A stretch of DNA of 64,000 bases from Sphingosinicella soli (GTDB taxonomy: Bacteria; Pseudomonadota; Alphaproteobacteria; Sphingomonadales; Sphingomonadaceae). Positions 43,504-52,099 of the stretch are shown piece by piece (the stretch's first letter is position 1; each line of letters begins with the position of its first letter). Made by a program: the position numbers and the translations under genes. The notes under the pieces are model-generated. The model was not told where the DNA came from. It saw nothing but the letters and a program-made list of their open reading frames with translations, and did not search any database. Location of the stretch: positions 1 through 64,000 of the forward strand of contig NZ_JACHNZ010000013.1 of the NCBI RefSeq assembly GCF_014199685.1, written 5' to 3'.

Positions 43504-45015
43504 TCAGATCAGCGCCGCGATGTTGGGCTCTCCGGCGGTCACGCGCAGGCGGTGCCCGATGATCGGTGCTTCCATGAGCGGTTCGAGCCCCGCGTGCATC
43601 CGGGCGAGGAAGCGCGCGCCGCTGTCGAGCCGCCCGATGATGATCGCGTACATCGGGCTGCCCTTGTGATGCACGACCGTGAAGGTCTCCAGGCGCCCCT
43701 CGCCTGCGGGCGTTTCCGTGAAGGGCGGCGACGGCATGGCATCGATGGCGGCCTGGTACGATGCGGGGTCGCTGCGCGCGCCGTAACCGGGGCTTGTCGA
43801 ATACACGCCGAAGCTGTGTTTCGTGAGGAAGCCGCCGTTGGCGAACACGAAGCCCCATGCGCCTGCATCGTTGCGGCAGTGCTCCACCACCTCCGCGATC
43901 GCGTGCAGCGAATAGGCGTTGCCGGGCCCGCCGAAGTAGGGGAGGCCGCCGGTGAGCGTGAGGCGGGCAGGGTCGCCGGTCGGCAGGCCGATCATGGCGG
44001 CGGCGATTTCCACGGCGACCGGGAAGCAGCTGTAGAGGTCGATGTAACTGAGGTCGTCCGGCGTGATCCCGGCCTCTGCGAGCGCATGCGCCGCGCCGAT
44101 GTAGATCGCCGGCGAGGTGGCGTAATCGATGCGTTCGCTCAACAGAATTTTCTCGTGCGTGTCCGCGCTGCCGTGCAGATAGACGCGGCGGTCGGCGGGT
44201 ACGCCCAGCCGGTCGGCGGCCTCGGTCGACATCATCAGCACCGCCGCCGCCTGATCGACGAACATGTTGGCGCACAGGCGCTTCGTATAAGGATAGGCGA
44301 TGATGCGATTGTCCTCGCCGGGTTCGACGAGCGCCTCGGCCCCGTAGGCCGCTTGTCTCTGCGCGAAGGGGTTTTCCGCCGCGACCGCGCTGAACGGCGC
44401 CATCAGGTGGCCGATCTCGGCGCGGTGCTGGAGCGGCGACCAGCCCATCGCGGCGCCGAACGCATTTTCGAACAGCGGATAGACGCTGGTGGGAAGCGCG
44501 ATGCCGTGGCGGATCTCGTGCCCGCTCGCATAGCGGATTTCCTCGCCGCAAGACGCGGGATCGGACGGCGCATCCTCGCCCCAGTCAAGCGTGAGCCCGG
44601 CCTTTTCCGCGCGGGCCTGCGTGCGCAGCGCCTCGCCGCCGACGATCAGCGCGACATCGGAGTCGCCCTTTGCAATGCGCGCGGCGAGTTCGTTCACGAA
44701 CATCTGCGGCGTGTTGCCGCCCACGGGGCCGTAGACGAGGTCGCGGGGATGCGCGCCGATGCGCCGGGCGACCGCATGGGGCAGGTTCCGATACGCCCCG
44801 AACGGTGACGGGAGGGCACCGCGGGAATCCGCGAACAGGCGGATGGCGACGAGCGTGTCGATTACGCCCGCCGCATCCGCGCCGCAGTTCGCGATCGCGG
44901 CGCGTGCCGCCTCGGCAAGCATGTCCGCCGGAGATAGAGCGCGGGCCGGGTCGCTTTCCCGGCCCACGTACTGGCCGACGCCGACCAGAACGGGTGTGCG
45001 CGGACCTGCGGCCAT
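43504..45015 (-). CDS. Thiolase-like protein type 1 (TLP1) / acetyl-CoA acetyltransferase family
   Basis: A 503-residue thiolase-superfamily protein with an extra C-terminal domain (about residues 415-503, containing VVHHKGSPMYAIIIGRLDSG) found in trypanosomal and mycobacterial TLP1. The nucleophilic Cys of true thiolases should lie at residues about 99-104 but the sequence there is GGNTPQ, without Cys. Late blocks (DLYSCFPVAVEIAAA, ANGGFLTKHSFGVYS) are SCP2-thiolase-like. TLP1 proteins bind CoA but lack thiolase activity, so this one probably does likewise. It overlaps the downstream acyl-CoA dehydrogenase gene (upstream on this strand) by one base. Confidence 0.83.
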   Translation of the reverse strand: MAAGPRTPVLVGVGQYVGRESDPARALSPADMLAEAARAAIANCGADAAGVIDTLVAIRLFADSRGALPSPFGAYRNLPHAVARRIGAHPRDLVYGPVGGNTPQMFVNELAARIAKGDSDVALIVGGEALRTQARAEKAGLTLDWGEDAPSDPASCGEEIRYASGHEIRHGIALPTSVYPLFENAFGAAMGWSPLQHRAEIGHLMAPFSAVAAENPFAQRQAAYGAEALVEPGEDNRIIAYPYTKRLCANMFVDQAAAVLMMSTEAADRLGVPADRRVYLHGSADTHEKILLSERIDYATSPAIYIGAAHALAEAGITPDDLSYIDLYSCFPVAVEIAAAMIGLPTGDPARLTLTGGLPYFGGPGNAYSLHAIAEVVEHCRNDAGAWGFVFANGGFLTKHSFGVYSTSPGYGARSDPASYQAAIDAMPSPPFTETPAGEGRLETFTVVHHKGSPMYAIIIGRLDSGARFLARMHAGLEPLMEAPIIGHRLRVTAGEPNIAALI

Positions 45016-46298
45016 CAGCGCATGCCGGGCACTTCATTGCTCTGCGTCCGGCTGTCGGCGCTGTTGCCTGCGTATTTCTTGTATTCCATCAGCGCGATGG
45101 TGCGGTTGTGGACTTCGTCGGGACCGTCGGCGAGGCGCAGCGTGCGGATGCCCGCGTAGGAACTCGCGAGCCCGAAATCCTGGCTGACGCCGCCGCCGCC
45201 GTGCGCCTGAATGGCGTCGTCGATGATCTTGAGCGCCATGCGCGGCGCGGCGACCTTGATCATGGCGATCTCGAGCCGTGCCGCCTTGTTGCCGACGCGG
45301 TCCATCATGTCCGCGGCCTTGAGGCAGAGCAGGCGTGTCATTTCGATGTCGGTACGCGCCTCGGCGACGCGCTGTTCCCAGATGCTGTGCTCGGAGATGC
45401 GCTTGCCGAACGCTTCGCGCGTCAGCAGCCGCCGCGCCATCCGCTCCAGCGCGCGCTCGGCGGCGCCGATCGTGCGCATGCAGTGGTGGATGCGGCCCGG
45501 CCCGAGACGGCCCTGCGCGATCTCGAAGCCCCGGCCTTCGCCGAGCAGGATGCTGTCTGCGGGCACGCGCACGTCATCAAGGAAAACCTCGGCGTGGCCG
45601 TGCGGCGCGTCGTCGTAGCCGAAGACGTTCAGCATCCGCTCGACCTTGATGCCCGGCGCGTCCAGCGGCACGAGGATCTGCGATTGCTGCAGGTGCTTGG
45701 GCGCGGAGGGGTCCGTCTTCCCCATCACGATCGCGACCTTGCAGCGCGGGTCGCCGACGCCCGACGACCACCATTTGCGGCCGCTGACGATATAATGATC
45801 GCCGTCGCGCCGGATGCGCGTTTCGATGTTCGTCGCGTCGGACGAGGCGACGGCGGGTTCGGTCATCAGGAAGGCGGAGCGGATGTCGCCGTTCATCAGT
45901 GGTCGCAGCCATTTTTCCTGCTGATCGCGCGTGCCGTAGCGCATCAGCACTTCCATGTTGCCCGTGTCGGGCGCGGAGCAGTTGAACACCTCCGACGACC
46001 AGAGCGCGCGGCCCATCTCCTCGGCGAGCGGCGCATATTCGAGGTTGGTGAGCCCCGTGCCCTCGAACGCGAATTCGCTCACCGGGGTGGCGCCGTGGCT
46101 CGGCGGCATGAACATGTTCCAGAGACCCGCAGCGCGCGCCTTGGGTTTCAGCTCCTCGATCACCGGCAGCACCTTCCAGCGTTCGCCCGAGGCGACCTCG
46201 TCGGCATAGCGCTGTTCGTTGGGATAGATGTGTTCGTCCATGAACGCCCGGATGCGGTCGATCATCTCGCGGGTTTTCGCTGAGTATTCGAAGTTCAT
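45015..46298 (-). CDS. Acyl-CoA dehydrogenase (ACAD10/11-like)
   Basis: A 427-residue acyl-CoA dehydrogenase with the family opening [24 protein letters not shown]/substrate blocks ([26 protein letters not shown]) and a C-terminal region with [15 protein letters not shown] and [18 protein letters not shown], as in bacterial ACAD10/11-like enzymes. The ATG at 46298 follows AAGGA at nine bases and starts the domain correctly; the frame back to 46409 is not supported. Transcribed in the same direction as the thiolase-like gene, which overlaps its stop by one base; together they form a two-gene unit for CoA-ester metabolism. Confidence 0.9.
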   Translation of the reverse strand: MNFEYSAKTREMIDRIRAFMDEHIYPNEQRYADEVASGERWKVLPVIEELKPKARAAGLWNMFMPPSHGATPVSEFAFEGTGLTNLEYAPLAEEMGRALWSSEVFNCSAPDTGNMEVLMRYGTRDQQEKWLRPLMNGDIRSAFLMTEPAVASSDATNIETRIRRDGDHYIVSGRKWWSSGVGDPRCKVAIVMGKTDPSAPKHLQQSQILVPLDAPGIKVERMLNVFGYDDAPHGHAEVFLDDVRVPADSILLGEGRGFEIAQGRLGPGRIHHCMRTIGAAERALERMARRLLTREAFGKRISEHSIWEQRVAEARTDIEMTRLLCLKAADMMDRVGNKAARLEIAMIKVAAPRMALKIIDDAIQAHGGGGVSQDFGLASSYAGIRTLRLADGPDEVHNRTIALMEYKKYAGNSADSRTQSNEVPGMR

Positions 46299-46380
46299 GG
46301 GGGTCGTTCCTTCATCTTTCGTTTCCGGTCTATCCATAGCCCCCCGAACCCTGCTGTCACTTGCGAAGGATGATAGGCGG

Positions 46381-46396
46381 CGCTTACGTAAAAGCG
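46381..46396. promoter_or_regulatory. Palindromic sequence between divergent genes
   Basis: CGCTT (46381-46385) and AAGCG (46392-46396) form an inverted repeat around acgtaa, between the acyl-CoA dehydrogenase start and the small membrane protein gene. It could be an operator for a TetR-type regulator of fatty-acid genes, but no regulator is present in the window. Confidence 0.25.
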
Positions 46397-46486
46397 GATC
46401 ACTCGACATAAGCGGCAGCCTGCACTACCTATAAAGGCGCAGTCGCGCGTGGAGGGGTCGCCCGGCAAACTGAAGATAAGGATACG

Positions 46487-46759
46487 ATGAATCGAGTGCG
46501 CCTGGGCCTCACCGGCCTTGCTCTGGTGTTTTTGCTGGTCATGGCGGCAGCGATCCTGCTGCGCCCCCCGTCTGAGCCGGAGCCGAAAGCGAAAGAAGAT
46601 ACGCTCGCGACACTGGGTGTTGCGCCGGGCGCCGACAAGAATGCCGAGCCCGCACCGGAACAACCGCCCGCCGTGCTCGATACCCCGCCGCTCGATACCC
46701 CGGAGCCGCTGACCGATCCGCTCGTCATAGACGAAAGCCGGGATCTCACGGAGATTTAA
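46487..46759 (+). CDS. Small single-pass membrane protein, unknown
   Basis: A 90-residue protein with one hydrophobic helix (about residues 7-26) and then a Pro- and Glu-rich soluble tail ending LVIDESRDLTEI. The ATG at 46487 follows a purine-rich AAGATAAGGA at 7-16 bases, so it looks like a real gene; no family is recognised. The tail is probably periplasmic. It lies just before the mraZ control region, in the same direction, with 297 bases to mraZ. Its place next to the dcw cluster may hint at an envelope or division role, but that is an inference from position only. Confidence 0.6.
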   Translation: MNRVRLGLTGLALVFLLVMAAAILLRPPSEPEPKAKEDTLATLGVAPGADKNAEPAPEQPPAVLDTPPLDTPEPLTDPLVIDESRDLTEI

Positions 46760-46803
46760 GCCGCCTTTCGCGGCCGACTCGCCCGGAAATTTCACACACC
46801 GAC

Positions 46804-46812
46804 TTATCCACA
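46804..46812 (+). promoter_or_regulatory. DnaA box upstream of mraZ
   Basis: TTATCCACA is a perfect match to the consensus DnaA box. It lies about 245 bases before the mraZ start and 45 bases after the small membrane protein stop. A second, weaker site (TTTTCCACA) is nearer to mraZ. DnaA control of the dcw cluster is not well established, so a regulatory role is an inference. Confidence 0.5.
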
Positions 46813-46900
46813 GGCCCGTGCGCACCCGTGCGCGGGTCTGCACGCTATTGTTTCACCTGCGTAAACCCACGGGATTCAGCGAAAAACCACGCCAAAAACA

Positions 46901-46941
46901 CCCAATCCCATAAATTCCCATTGAAACCCATGAAATACCCA
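46901..46941 (-). promoter_or_regulatory. MraZ operator: array of TGGG repeats
   Basis: On the plus strand CCCA begins at 46901, 46907, 46917, 46927 and 46938. Read on the minus strand these are TGGGT, TGGGT, TGGGA, TGGGA, TGGGT in order of increasing distance from mraZ, with three in the middle exactly 10 bases apart and the last 11. In E. coli MraZ binds three TGGGN repeats with 5-base spacers in its own promoter region, so this is a clear match. The array lies 116 bases upstream of the mraZ start and should bring the dcw cluster under MraZ autoregulation. Confidence 0.8.
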
Positions 46942-46951
46942 TGATACTCCG

Positions 46952-46960
46952 TTTTCCACA
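46952..46960 (+). promoter_or_regulatory. DnaA-box-like sequence beside the MraZ array
   Basis: TTTTCCACA differs by one base from TTATCCACA and lies 11 bases after the last CCCA of the MraZ array. With the perfect box at 46804 it brackets the array. Confidence 0.35.
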
Positions 46961-47056
46961 GGGGAGCGGGGATTCAGCCCTCGGTACTGGCCTAACGCGC
47001 TGACCTTCCGGGTTTCGCGGCCGGGGATTGCATTGCCCGCTGATTGGAAGCCGCGC

Positions 47057-47530
47057 GTGAAACGGGATTTGTTCAAGGGATTTGCGATCAACGCAGTCGA
47101 CGCCAAAGGGCGGCTGTCGATCCCTGCCGGCTATCGTTCCACGATCGAAACGCGCTCCGCCGTAAAGGAAGTCACCCTGTCCCTGCGGTTCGAGCCGAAC
47201 CACATCCGCGCCTACGACGCCTATTACAACGATTTCATCTACCAGCAGATCGAGCGCCGTTTCACGCCCGAGCAGGAGGCGGAGCGCGCCGCCGCCCTGC
47301 AGCGCGAATTCGGCTTCGTCGAACCGCTCCCCTACGATGCCAACGGGCGGATCGTGCTCCCCGCCGCCACCCGTGAGGCCGCCGGCATCGACCGGCTCGC
47401 CTGCTTCCTTGCGTTCGCCGATTATTTCGAGATCTGGGATCCGAAGGCGCTGCTGGCCTCGGACCGTGCCGACCCCGCCACGGTTTTCCATGTCCGCAAT
47501 CTGCTGAAAGAGCGGGGGGAGGCGATATGA
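47057..47530 (+). CDS. mraZ: Transcriptional regulator MraZ
   Basis: A 157-residue double SpoVT-AbrB-like DNA-binding protein, the first gene of the dcw cluster. The first domain has [17 protein letters not shown] and the second [17 protein letters not shown], the two DxxGR motifs of the MraZ family. GTG at 47057 is chosen because GGAAG is six bases upstream and the usual start of the domain follows; the TTG at 47033 is in frame but has no such site. MraZ represses its own operon by binding TGGG repeats, which are present upstream. It overlaps rsmH by four bases. Confidence 0.93.
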   Translation: MKRDLFKGFAINAVDAKGRLSIPAGYRSTIETRSAVKEVTLSLRFEPNHIRAYDAYYNDFIYQQIERRFTPEQEAERAAALQREFGFVEPLPYDANGRIVLPAATREAAGIDRLACFLAFADYFEIWDPKALLASDRADPATVFHVRNLLKERGEAI

Positions 47531-48471
47531 CGGCCGCCCCTCATGTCCCCGTTCTCCTCGACGCGGTGCTGGCAGGCATCGCCCCGATCCCGGGTGCAAG
47601 CGTCGTCGACGGCACGTTCGGCGCCGGTGGTTATACGCGCGCGGTGCTCGCGGGGGGTGCGGCGCTCGTCTATGCGTTCGATCGCGACCCGACTGCAATC
47701 GCGGGCGGTGCGACGCTGGCGGGCGCGAACCCGGACCGGCTGATGCTGATCCACGAGCGCTTCTCGCTGATGGACCGCGCACTTGCGGCGCGGGGCGTAT
47801 CGACCGTCGATGCGATCATGCTCGATATCGGCGTGTCCTCGATGCAGATCGATCAGGCGGCGCGCGGCTTTTCGTTTCAGGCCGACGGTCCGCTCGACAT
47901 GCGCATGTCGAACGAGGGGCCGAGCGCTGCCGATCTTGTGAACACGATGGACGAGGCGGCGATCGCCGACATTCTCTATCGCTACGGCGACGAGCCGCGC
48001 TCTCGCCGCGTGGCGGGGCATATCGTGGCCGCGCGGCCGATCACGCGCACGGGGGAGCTTGCCGGGATTGTCCGCAAGGCGCTCGGCCACCGGCCGGGCG
48101 CGCCCAAGGATCCCGCGACGCGCACGTTTCAGGCGCTGCGTATCGCGGTGAACGACGAGCTGGGCGAACTCGACGCGGGGCTCCGCGCCGCCGAGCGCCT
48201 GTTGCGGCCCGGCGGACGGCTCGCCGTCGTGAGTTTCCATAGTCTTGAGGACAGGGCGGTGAAGCGCTTCCTGCGCACGCGCAGCGGGGGAGACCCGCAG
48301 GGCTCGCGCCACCTGCCCGAGGCGCGGATCGGGGGGTCCGCGCCGACCTTTCTGGCGGCGAAAGCCGTTCGCCCCGACGCGGCGGAAATCGCCGCGAACC
48401 CGCGCGCCCGCTCGGCCACACTTCGTATCGGTACGCGGACCGATGCACCCGCATGGAAGGATGACGTATGA
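47527..48471 (+). CDS. rsmH: 16S rRNA (cytosine-1402 N4) methyltransferase
   Basis: A 314-residue SAM-dependent methyltransferase (MraW/RsmH) that modifies C1402 of 16S rRNA. The N-terminal [13 protein letters not shown] and [13 protein letters not shown] block (SAM site), [14 protein letters not shown], and late [15 protein letters not shown] are family-specific. Start ATG at 47527 is inside the mraZ stop (ATGA); its own stop is inside the ftsL start. Confidence 0.97.
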   Translation: MTAAPHVPVLLDAVLAGIAPIPGASVVDGTFGAGGYTRAVLAGGAALVYAFDRDPTAIAGGATLAGANPDRLMLIHERFSLMDRALAARGVSTVDAIMLDIGVSSMQIDQAARGFSFQADGPLDMRMSNEGPSAADLVNTMDEAAIADILYRYGDEPRSRRVAGHIVAARPITRTGELAGIVRKALGHRPGAPKDPATRTFQALRIAVNDELGELDAGLRAAERLLRPGGRLAVVSFHSLEDRAVKRFLRTRSGGDPQGSRHLPEARIGGSAPTFLAAKAVRPDAAEIAANPRARSATLRIGTRTDAPAWKDDV

Positions 48472-48986
48472 TCCGCTCGCTTGGCTCTGCCGGTCTCGCA
48501 CTCGTGACGCTGGGCGCCGGTCTCGGTCTGTACCTCGTCAGCTACAGCGTGGGCGCCGAGCGTAGCGGCATCGCGAAGCTGGAACGCCAGATCGCGACCG
48601 ATCGCCGCGATATCCGCGCGCTGGAAGCCGAACTCCGCGTCCGCGCCAACCTGCCGCAGCTCGAGCGCTGGAATGCGTCGGCGCTGGCGCTCGGAGCGCC
48701 GAAGTCCGGGCAGATTCTGGAAAGCGAGGTGCAACTCGCCAGCCTCGTGCGGCCGCATCAGCCCGGTACGATGCCGGAGGCGGACGTGCGTCTGGCCAGC
48801 GTCGAACTGCCCGCAGCGCCTGCCGCGCGCGACGTGCGTGTCGCTTCACTGGACGCGGCGCCCAAGCCCACGCTCCCCGTGCTCCGCGAGCGCGCGCAGC
48901 CGGGGCTGTTTTCGGCGGGATTCGTCGCTGAAATCGATGCCGCCGCAGACGAAGAGCGCACGCTGACGCGCGTGGCGCTGCGGTGA
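48468..48986 (+). CDS. ftsL: Cell division protein FtsL (long, with repeated C-terminal motif)
   Basis: A 172-residue bitopic protein in the ftsL position between rsmH and ftsI, identified by place and architecture: one membrane helix (residues about 7-25), then a coiled coil (about 31-60, [19 protein letters not shown]) typical of FtsL. The region after residue 85 is unusual, with the motif V[QR][LV]AS[LV] at 88-93, 107-112 and 123-128 separated by Pro-rich linkers. E. coli FtsL is only 121 residues. FtsL pairs with FtsB to activate FtsW-FtsI in the divisome. GTGA overlap with ftsI follows. Confidence 0.75.
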   Translation: MIRSLGSAGLALVTLGAGLGLYLVSYSVGAERSGIAKLERQIATDRRDIRALEAELRVRANLPQLERWNASALALGAPKSGQILESEVQLASLVRPHQPGTMPEADVRLASVELPAAPAARDVRVASLDAAPKPTLPVLRERAQPGLFSAGFVAEIDAAADEERTLTRVALR

Positions 48987-50680
48987 GCCCAGCCGCACAG
49001 CGCCAGCTTCGGATACAGCTTGCCGGCAAGCGGCAAGCGCAGCTGGTGCGGTCGCGGCAACGGCTGATGATCGGGATCATGCTGTTCACCGCGTTGGTGG
49101 GCATCATCGGGCTTCGGCTTGCCGATCTTTCCCTCACCGGATCGAGCGCGGTCGCCGCGACGCGCGCGATCGCGTTCGCACCGCCGCGCGCCGACATCGT
49201 CGATCGCACCGGGGCCGACCTCGCCACGACCTTCGACGCGTTCGCGCTCGCCGTCCGCCCGCAGGCGGTTGTCGGCGATCCTGAAGTTCTGGCGCGCAGG
49301 ATCGCGAAGATCCTGGGCCGCGAAAGCGCGCTGGCGGTCTATAAAGAGATCACCCACCACGGGAAATATCGCTACATCCAGCGGCGGATCCTTCCCGCCG
49401 AGGCGAAGGCGATCAACGCGATCGGCGAGCCGGGGCTGGTTCTGGAGCGCGAGCAGGAGCGCGTTTACCCCAACCAGTTCCTCGCCGCGCACGTGATCGG
49501 TTACACCAACGTCGATGGCGTGGGGCAGGCGGGCATGGAGCGCGCCTACCAGGACCGGCTCACGGATATGGCGCTGCGGGACACGCCGCTCGAACTCGCG
49601 ATCGACGCGCGCGTGCAGCATGCCGTTGAAAGCGAGCTTCAGACGGCGATGACGAAGCACAGCGCGATCGGCGCCTCCGGCATCGTGATGGATGTGCGCA
49701 CGGGCGAGGTGCTTGCGCTCGCCTCGCTCCCCGAACTCAATCCGAACAAGGCGGGTATCGTCAGCCCCGATGCGATCTTCAACCGCGCCACGCTCGGCGT
49801 GTACGAGCTTGGATCGACGTTCAAGGCGCTGACGATGGGCATGGCGATCGACACCGGCGTCATCACCTCGATGGCGCAGCAGTACGATGCGACGCACCCG
49901 CTTCAGATGGGCCGCTTTCGCATTCGCGACGACCATCCCAAGGCGCGGCGGCTGTCCATCCCCGAAATCTTCATGTACTCGTCGAACATCGGTACGGCGC
50001 AGATCGCGCAGGAGATCGGCTCCGCGCGGCAGCAGAAGTTCCTGAAGGAACTCGGCTTTCTGGATCCCGCAGTCATCGAACTCAAGGAGCGTGGGCGCAC
50101 GCTCTATCCGGCTCAATGGGGCGAACTCGCGACGATGACCGTCAGCTACGGTCACGGTATCGCGGTCACGCCCCTCCATCTTGCCAGTGCCTATGCGGCA
50201 CTCGTCAACGGCGGCGTCTGGAGGCCCGCCACGCTTCTGAAGGTTCAAGGCGGAGGGGTCGGGAAGGGCCGCCGTGTCTTCAGCGAAGAAGCGTCGCGGA
50301 CAATGCGGGCAATGCTGCGTCTCGTGGTGACGCATGGTACTGGCAAGCAGGCCGAAGCGCAGGGCTATCGCGTGGGCGGGAAGACCGGCACGGCGGAAAA
50401 GCCCGATGGCGGCCGCTATAACCGGGACGCGATGGTGACGACCTTCGCGGCCGCGTTCCCGATGGACGATCCGAAATATGTCGTCGTCGCCATGCTCGAT
50501 GAGCCCAAGGGCACCAAGGAAACACACGGGTTTCGGGGTGCGGGCTGGAACGCCGCGCCTGTCGTCTCCAAGGTCATCAGCCGTATCGCGCCCGTTCTCG
50601 GCGTCACGCCGAGCGATGTGCGCGATGTCGATCTCAATCCCCTCCTGGCCTATGTCCAGGGCAAGCAGCCGACCGGATAA
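48983..50680 (+). CDS. ftsI: Penicillin-binding protein 3, septal transpeptidase
   Basis: A 565-residue class B PBP. The N-terminal membrane helix is at about 27-47, followed by a pedestal domain. The transpeptidase motifs are SxxK as Ser278-Thr-Phe-Lys281, SxN as Ser333-Ser-Asn335, and KTGT at 467-470. It crosslinks septal peptidoglycan with FtsW as glycosyltransferase. GTG start at 48983 overlaps the ftsL stop by four bases. murE follows after three bases. Confidence 0.96.
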   Translation: MSPAAQRQLRIQLAGKRQAQLVRSRQRLMIGIMLFTALVGIIGLRLADLSLTGSSAVAATRAIAFAPPRADIVDRTGADLATTFDAFALAVRPQAVVGDPEVLARRIAKILGRESALAVYKEITHHGKYRYIQRRILPAEAKAINAIGEPGLVLEREQERVYPNQFLAAHVIGYTNVDGVGQAGMERAYQDRLTDMALRDTPLELAIDARVQHAVESELQTAMTKHSAIGASGIVMDVRTGEVLALASLPELNPNKAGIVSPDAIFNRATLGVYELGSTFKALTMGMAIDTGVITSMAQQYDATHPLQMGRFRIRDDHPKARRLSIPEIFMYSSNIGTAQIAQEIGSARQQKFLKELGFLDPAVIELKERGRTLYPAQWGELATMTVSYGHGIAVTPLHLASAYAALVNGGVWRPATLLKVQGGGVGKGRRVFSEEASRTMRAMLRLVVTHGTGKQAEAQGYRVGGKTGTAEKPDGGRYNRDAMVTTFAAAFPMDDPKYVVVAMLDEPKGTKETHGFRGAGWNAAPVVSKVISRIAPVLGVTPSDVRDVDLNPLLAYVQGKQPTG

Positions 50681-50683
50681 GGA

Positions 50684-52099
50684 ATGCGCCTGAAGGATCT
50701 CGTCGACGGCGGCAGCGATGCGACGATTACCGGCTTTGCGATCGATCACCGGAAGGTTGCGCCGGGCACCATCTTCGGCGCCTTCCGGGGGACGCGCTTC
50801 AACGGCGAGGACTATATCGCCGAGGCCGTGAAGTCCGGCGCGGTGGCGGTGGTCGCGCGGCCCGAAGCGAAGGTCGAAGGCGCGCTCCACATCGCGGCCG
50901 ACGAACCGCGCAGACGGTTCGCGGGGCTCGCGGCGAAATTCTTTGCGCCGTTCCCTGCCACGACGGTCGCGGTGACGGGGACCAACGGCAAGACCTCGAC
51001 GGCGGAACTGACGCGCCAGCTGTGGCGGATGGCGGGGCATGTTGCGGCCTCCATCGGCACGCTGGGGGTGACGACCGCCGACGAGCAGATTTCAACGGGG
51101 CTGACGACGCCCGACGTGGTGACGTTCCTTTCGAACATGGCGGGGCTGGCGCGCGAGGGGGTGACGCATGCGAGCTTCGAGGCGTCGAGTCATGGCCTGG
51201 CGCAGTACCGCACCGAAGGGCTGCCGGTGCGGGCCGGGGCGTTCACGAACCTGAGCCGGGACCATCTCGACTATCATGAAACGATGGAGGCCTATCTCGA
51301 GGCGAAGCTGCGGCTGTTCTCCGAAGTCACCGACCCGGACGGCGCAGTCGTCGTCTGGGCGGACGATCCGGCGTCGGAGCGGGTGACGCAGGCGGCGCGG
51401 TCGCGCGGGCTGAGGGTGCTGAGCGTGGGCACGAAGGGGGAAACGCTGCGCCTCGTCTCGCGCACGCCCAACCAGCTCGGGCAGACGCTGATGATCGAGG
51501 TGGAAGGCGCGCAGAAAAAGGTCGAGCTGCCGCTGATCGGCGCGTATCAGGCCGCGAACGCGCTGGTCGCGGCGGGGCTCGTGATCGCGACCGGCGGTGA
51601 CGCCGCGACGACGCTCGGGCATCTTTCGCGGCTCGTGCCGGTGCGGGGACGGCTGGAGCGCGCGGCGCTGACGCGCGCGGGCGCGCCGATCTATGTCGAT
51701 TACGCGCATACGCCCGATGCGATCCGCGCGGCGATCGAGGCGCTGCGCCCGCACGCGACGCATCGGCTGCATATCGTGCTCGGCGCGGGCGGCGACCGCG
51801 ACAAGGGCAAACGCCCCGAGATGGGCAAGGTCGCGACGGACCTTGCCGACGTGGTCTATGTGACGGACGACAATCCGCGCTCCGAAGACCCCGCGACGAT
51901 CCGCAGCGAGATCATGGCGGCGGCGCCCGGCGCGACCGAGATCGGCGACCGTCGCAGCGCGATCGCGGCGGCGATCGCGGCGGCGGGCGCGGGGGACATC
52001 GTGCTGATCGCGGGCAAGGGGCACGAACAGGGCCAGATCGTGGGAGACCGCATTCTGCCGTTCGATGATGTGGCGGTCGCGCGGGAGTGCGCGGCATGA
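50684..52099 (+). CDS. murE: UDP-MurNAc-L-Ala-D-Glu:meso-diaminopimelate ligase
   Basis: A 471-residue Mur ligase adding the third residue to the stem peptide. The ATP site is GTNGKTST (99-106), and the carbamylated-lysine region follows. The DNPR motif (DDNPRSEDPATIR) near residue 390-400 indicates meso-diaminopimelate rather than lysine. Start ATG at 50684 has GGA three bases before; the stop overlaps the murF ATG by four bases. Confidence 0.97.
   Translation: MRLKDLVDGGSDATITGFAIDHRKVAPGTIFGAFRGTRFNGEDYIAEAVKSGAVAVVARPEAKVEGALHIAADEPRRRFAGLAAKFFAPFPATTVAVTGTNGKTSTAELTRQLWRMAGHVAASIGTLGVTTADEQISTGLTTPDVVTFLSNMAGLAREGVTHASFEASSHGLAQYRTEGLPVRAGAFTNLSRDHLDYHETMEAYLEAKLRLFSEVTDPDGAVVVWADDPASERVTQAARSRGLRVLSVGTKGETLRLVSRTPNQLGQTLMIEVEGAQKKVELPLIGAYQAANALVAAGLVIATGGDAATTLGHLSRLVPVRGRLERAALTRAGAPIYVDYAHTPDAIRAAIEALRPHATHRLHIVLGAGGDRDKGKRPEMGKVATDLADVVYVTDDNPRSEDPATIRSEIMAAAPGATEIGDRRSAIAAAIAAAGAGDIVLIAGKGHEQGQIVGDRILPFDDVAVARECAA

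Noticed and set aside
46295-46843. A 182-codon minus-strand frame over the small membrane protein
   Set aside because: No family likeness; it overlaps the acyl-CoA dehydrogenase promoter side and is antisense to a gene with a good ribosome site.
47033-47056. TTG start of mraZ at 47033
   Set aside because: No ribosome site for it; the GTG at 47057 has GGAAG six bases before and matches the family start.
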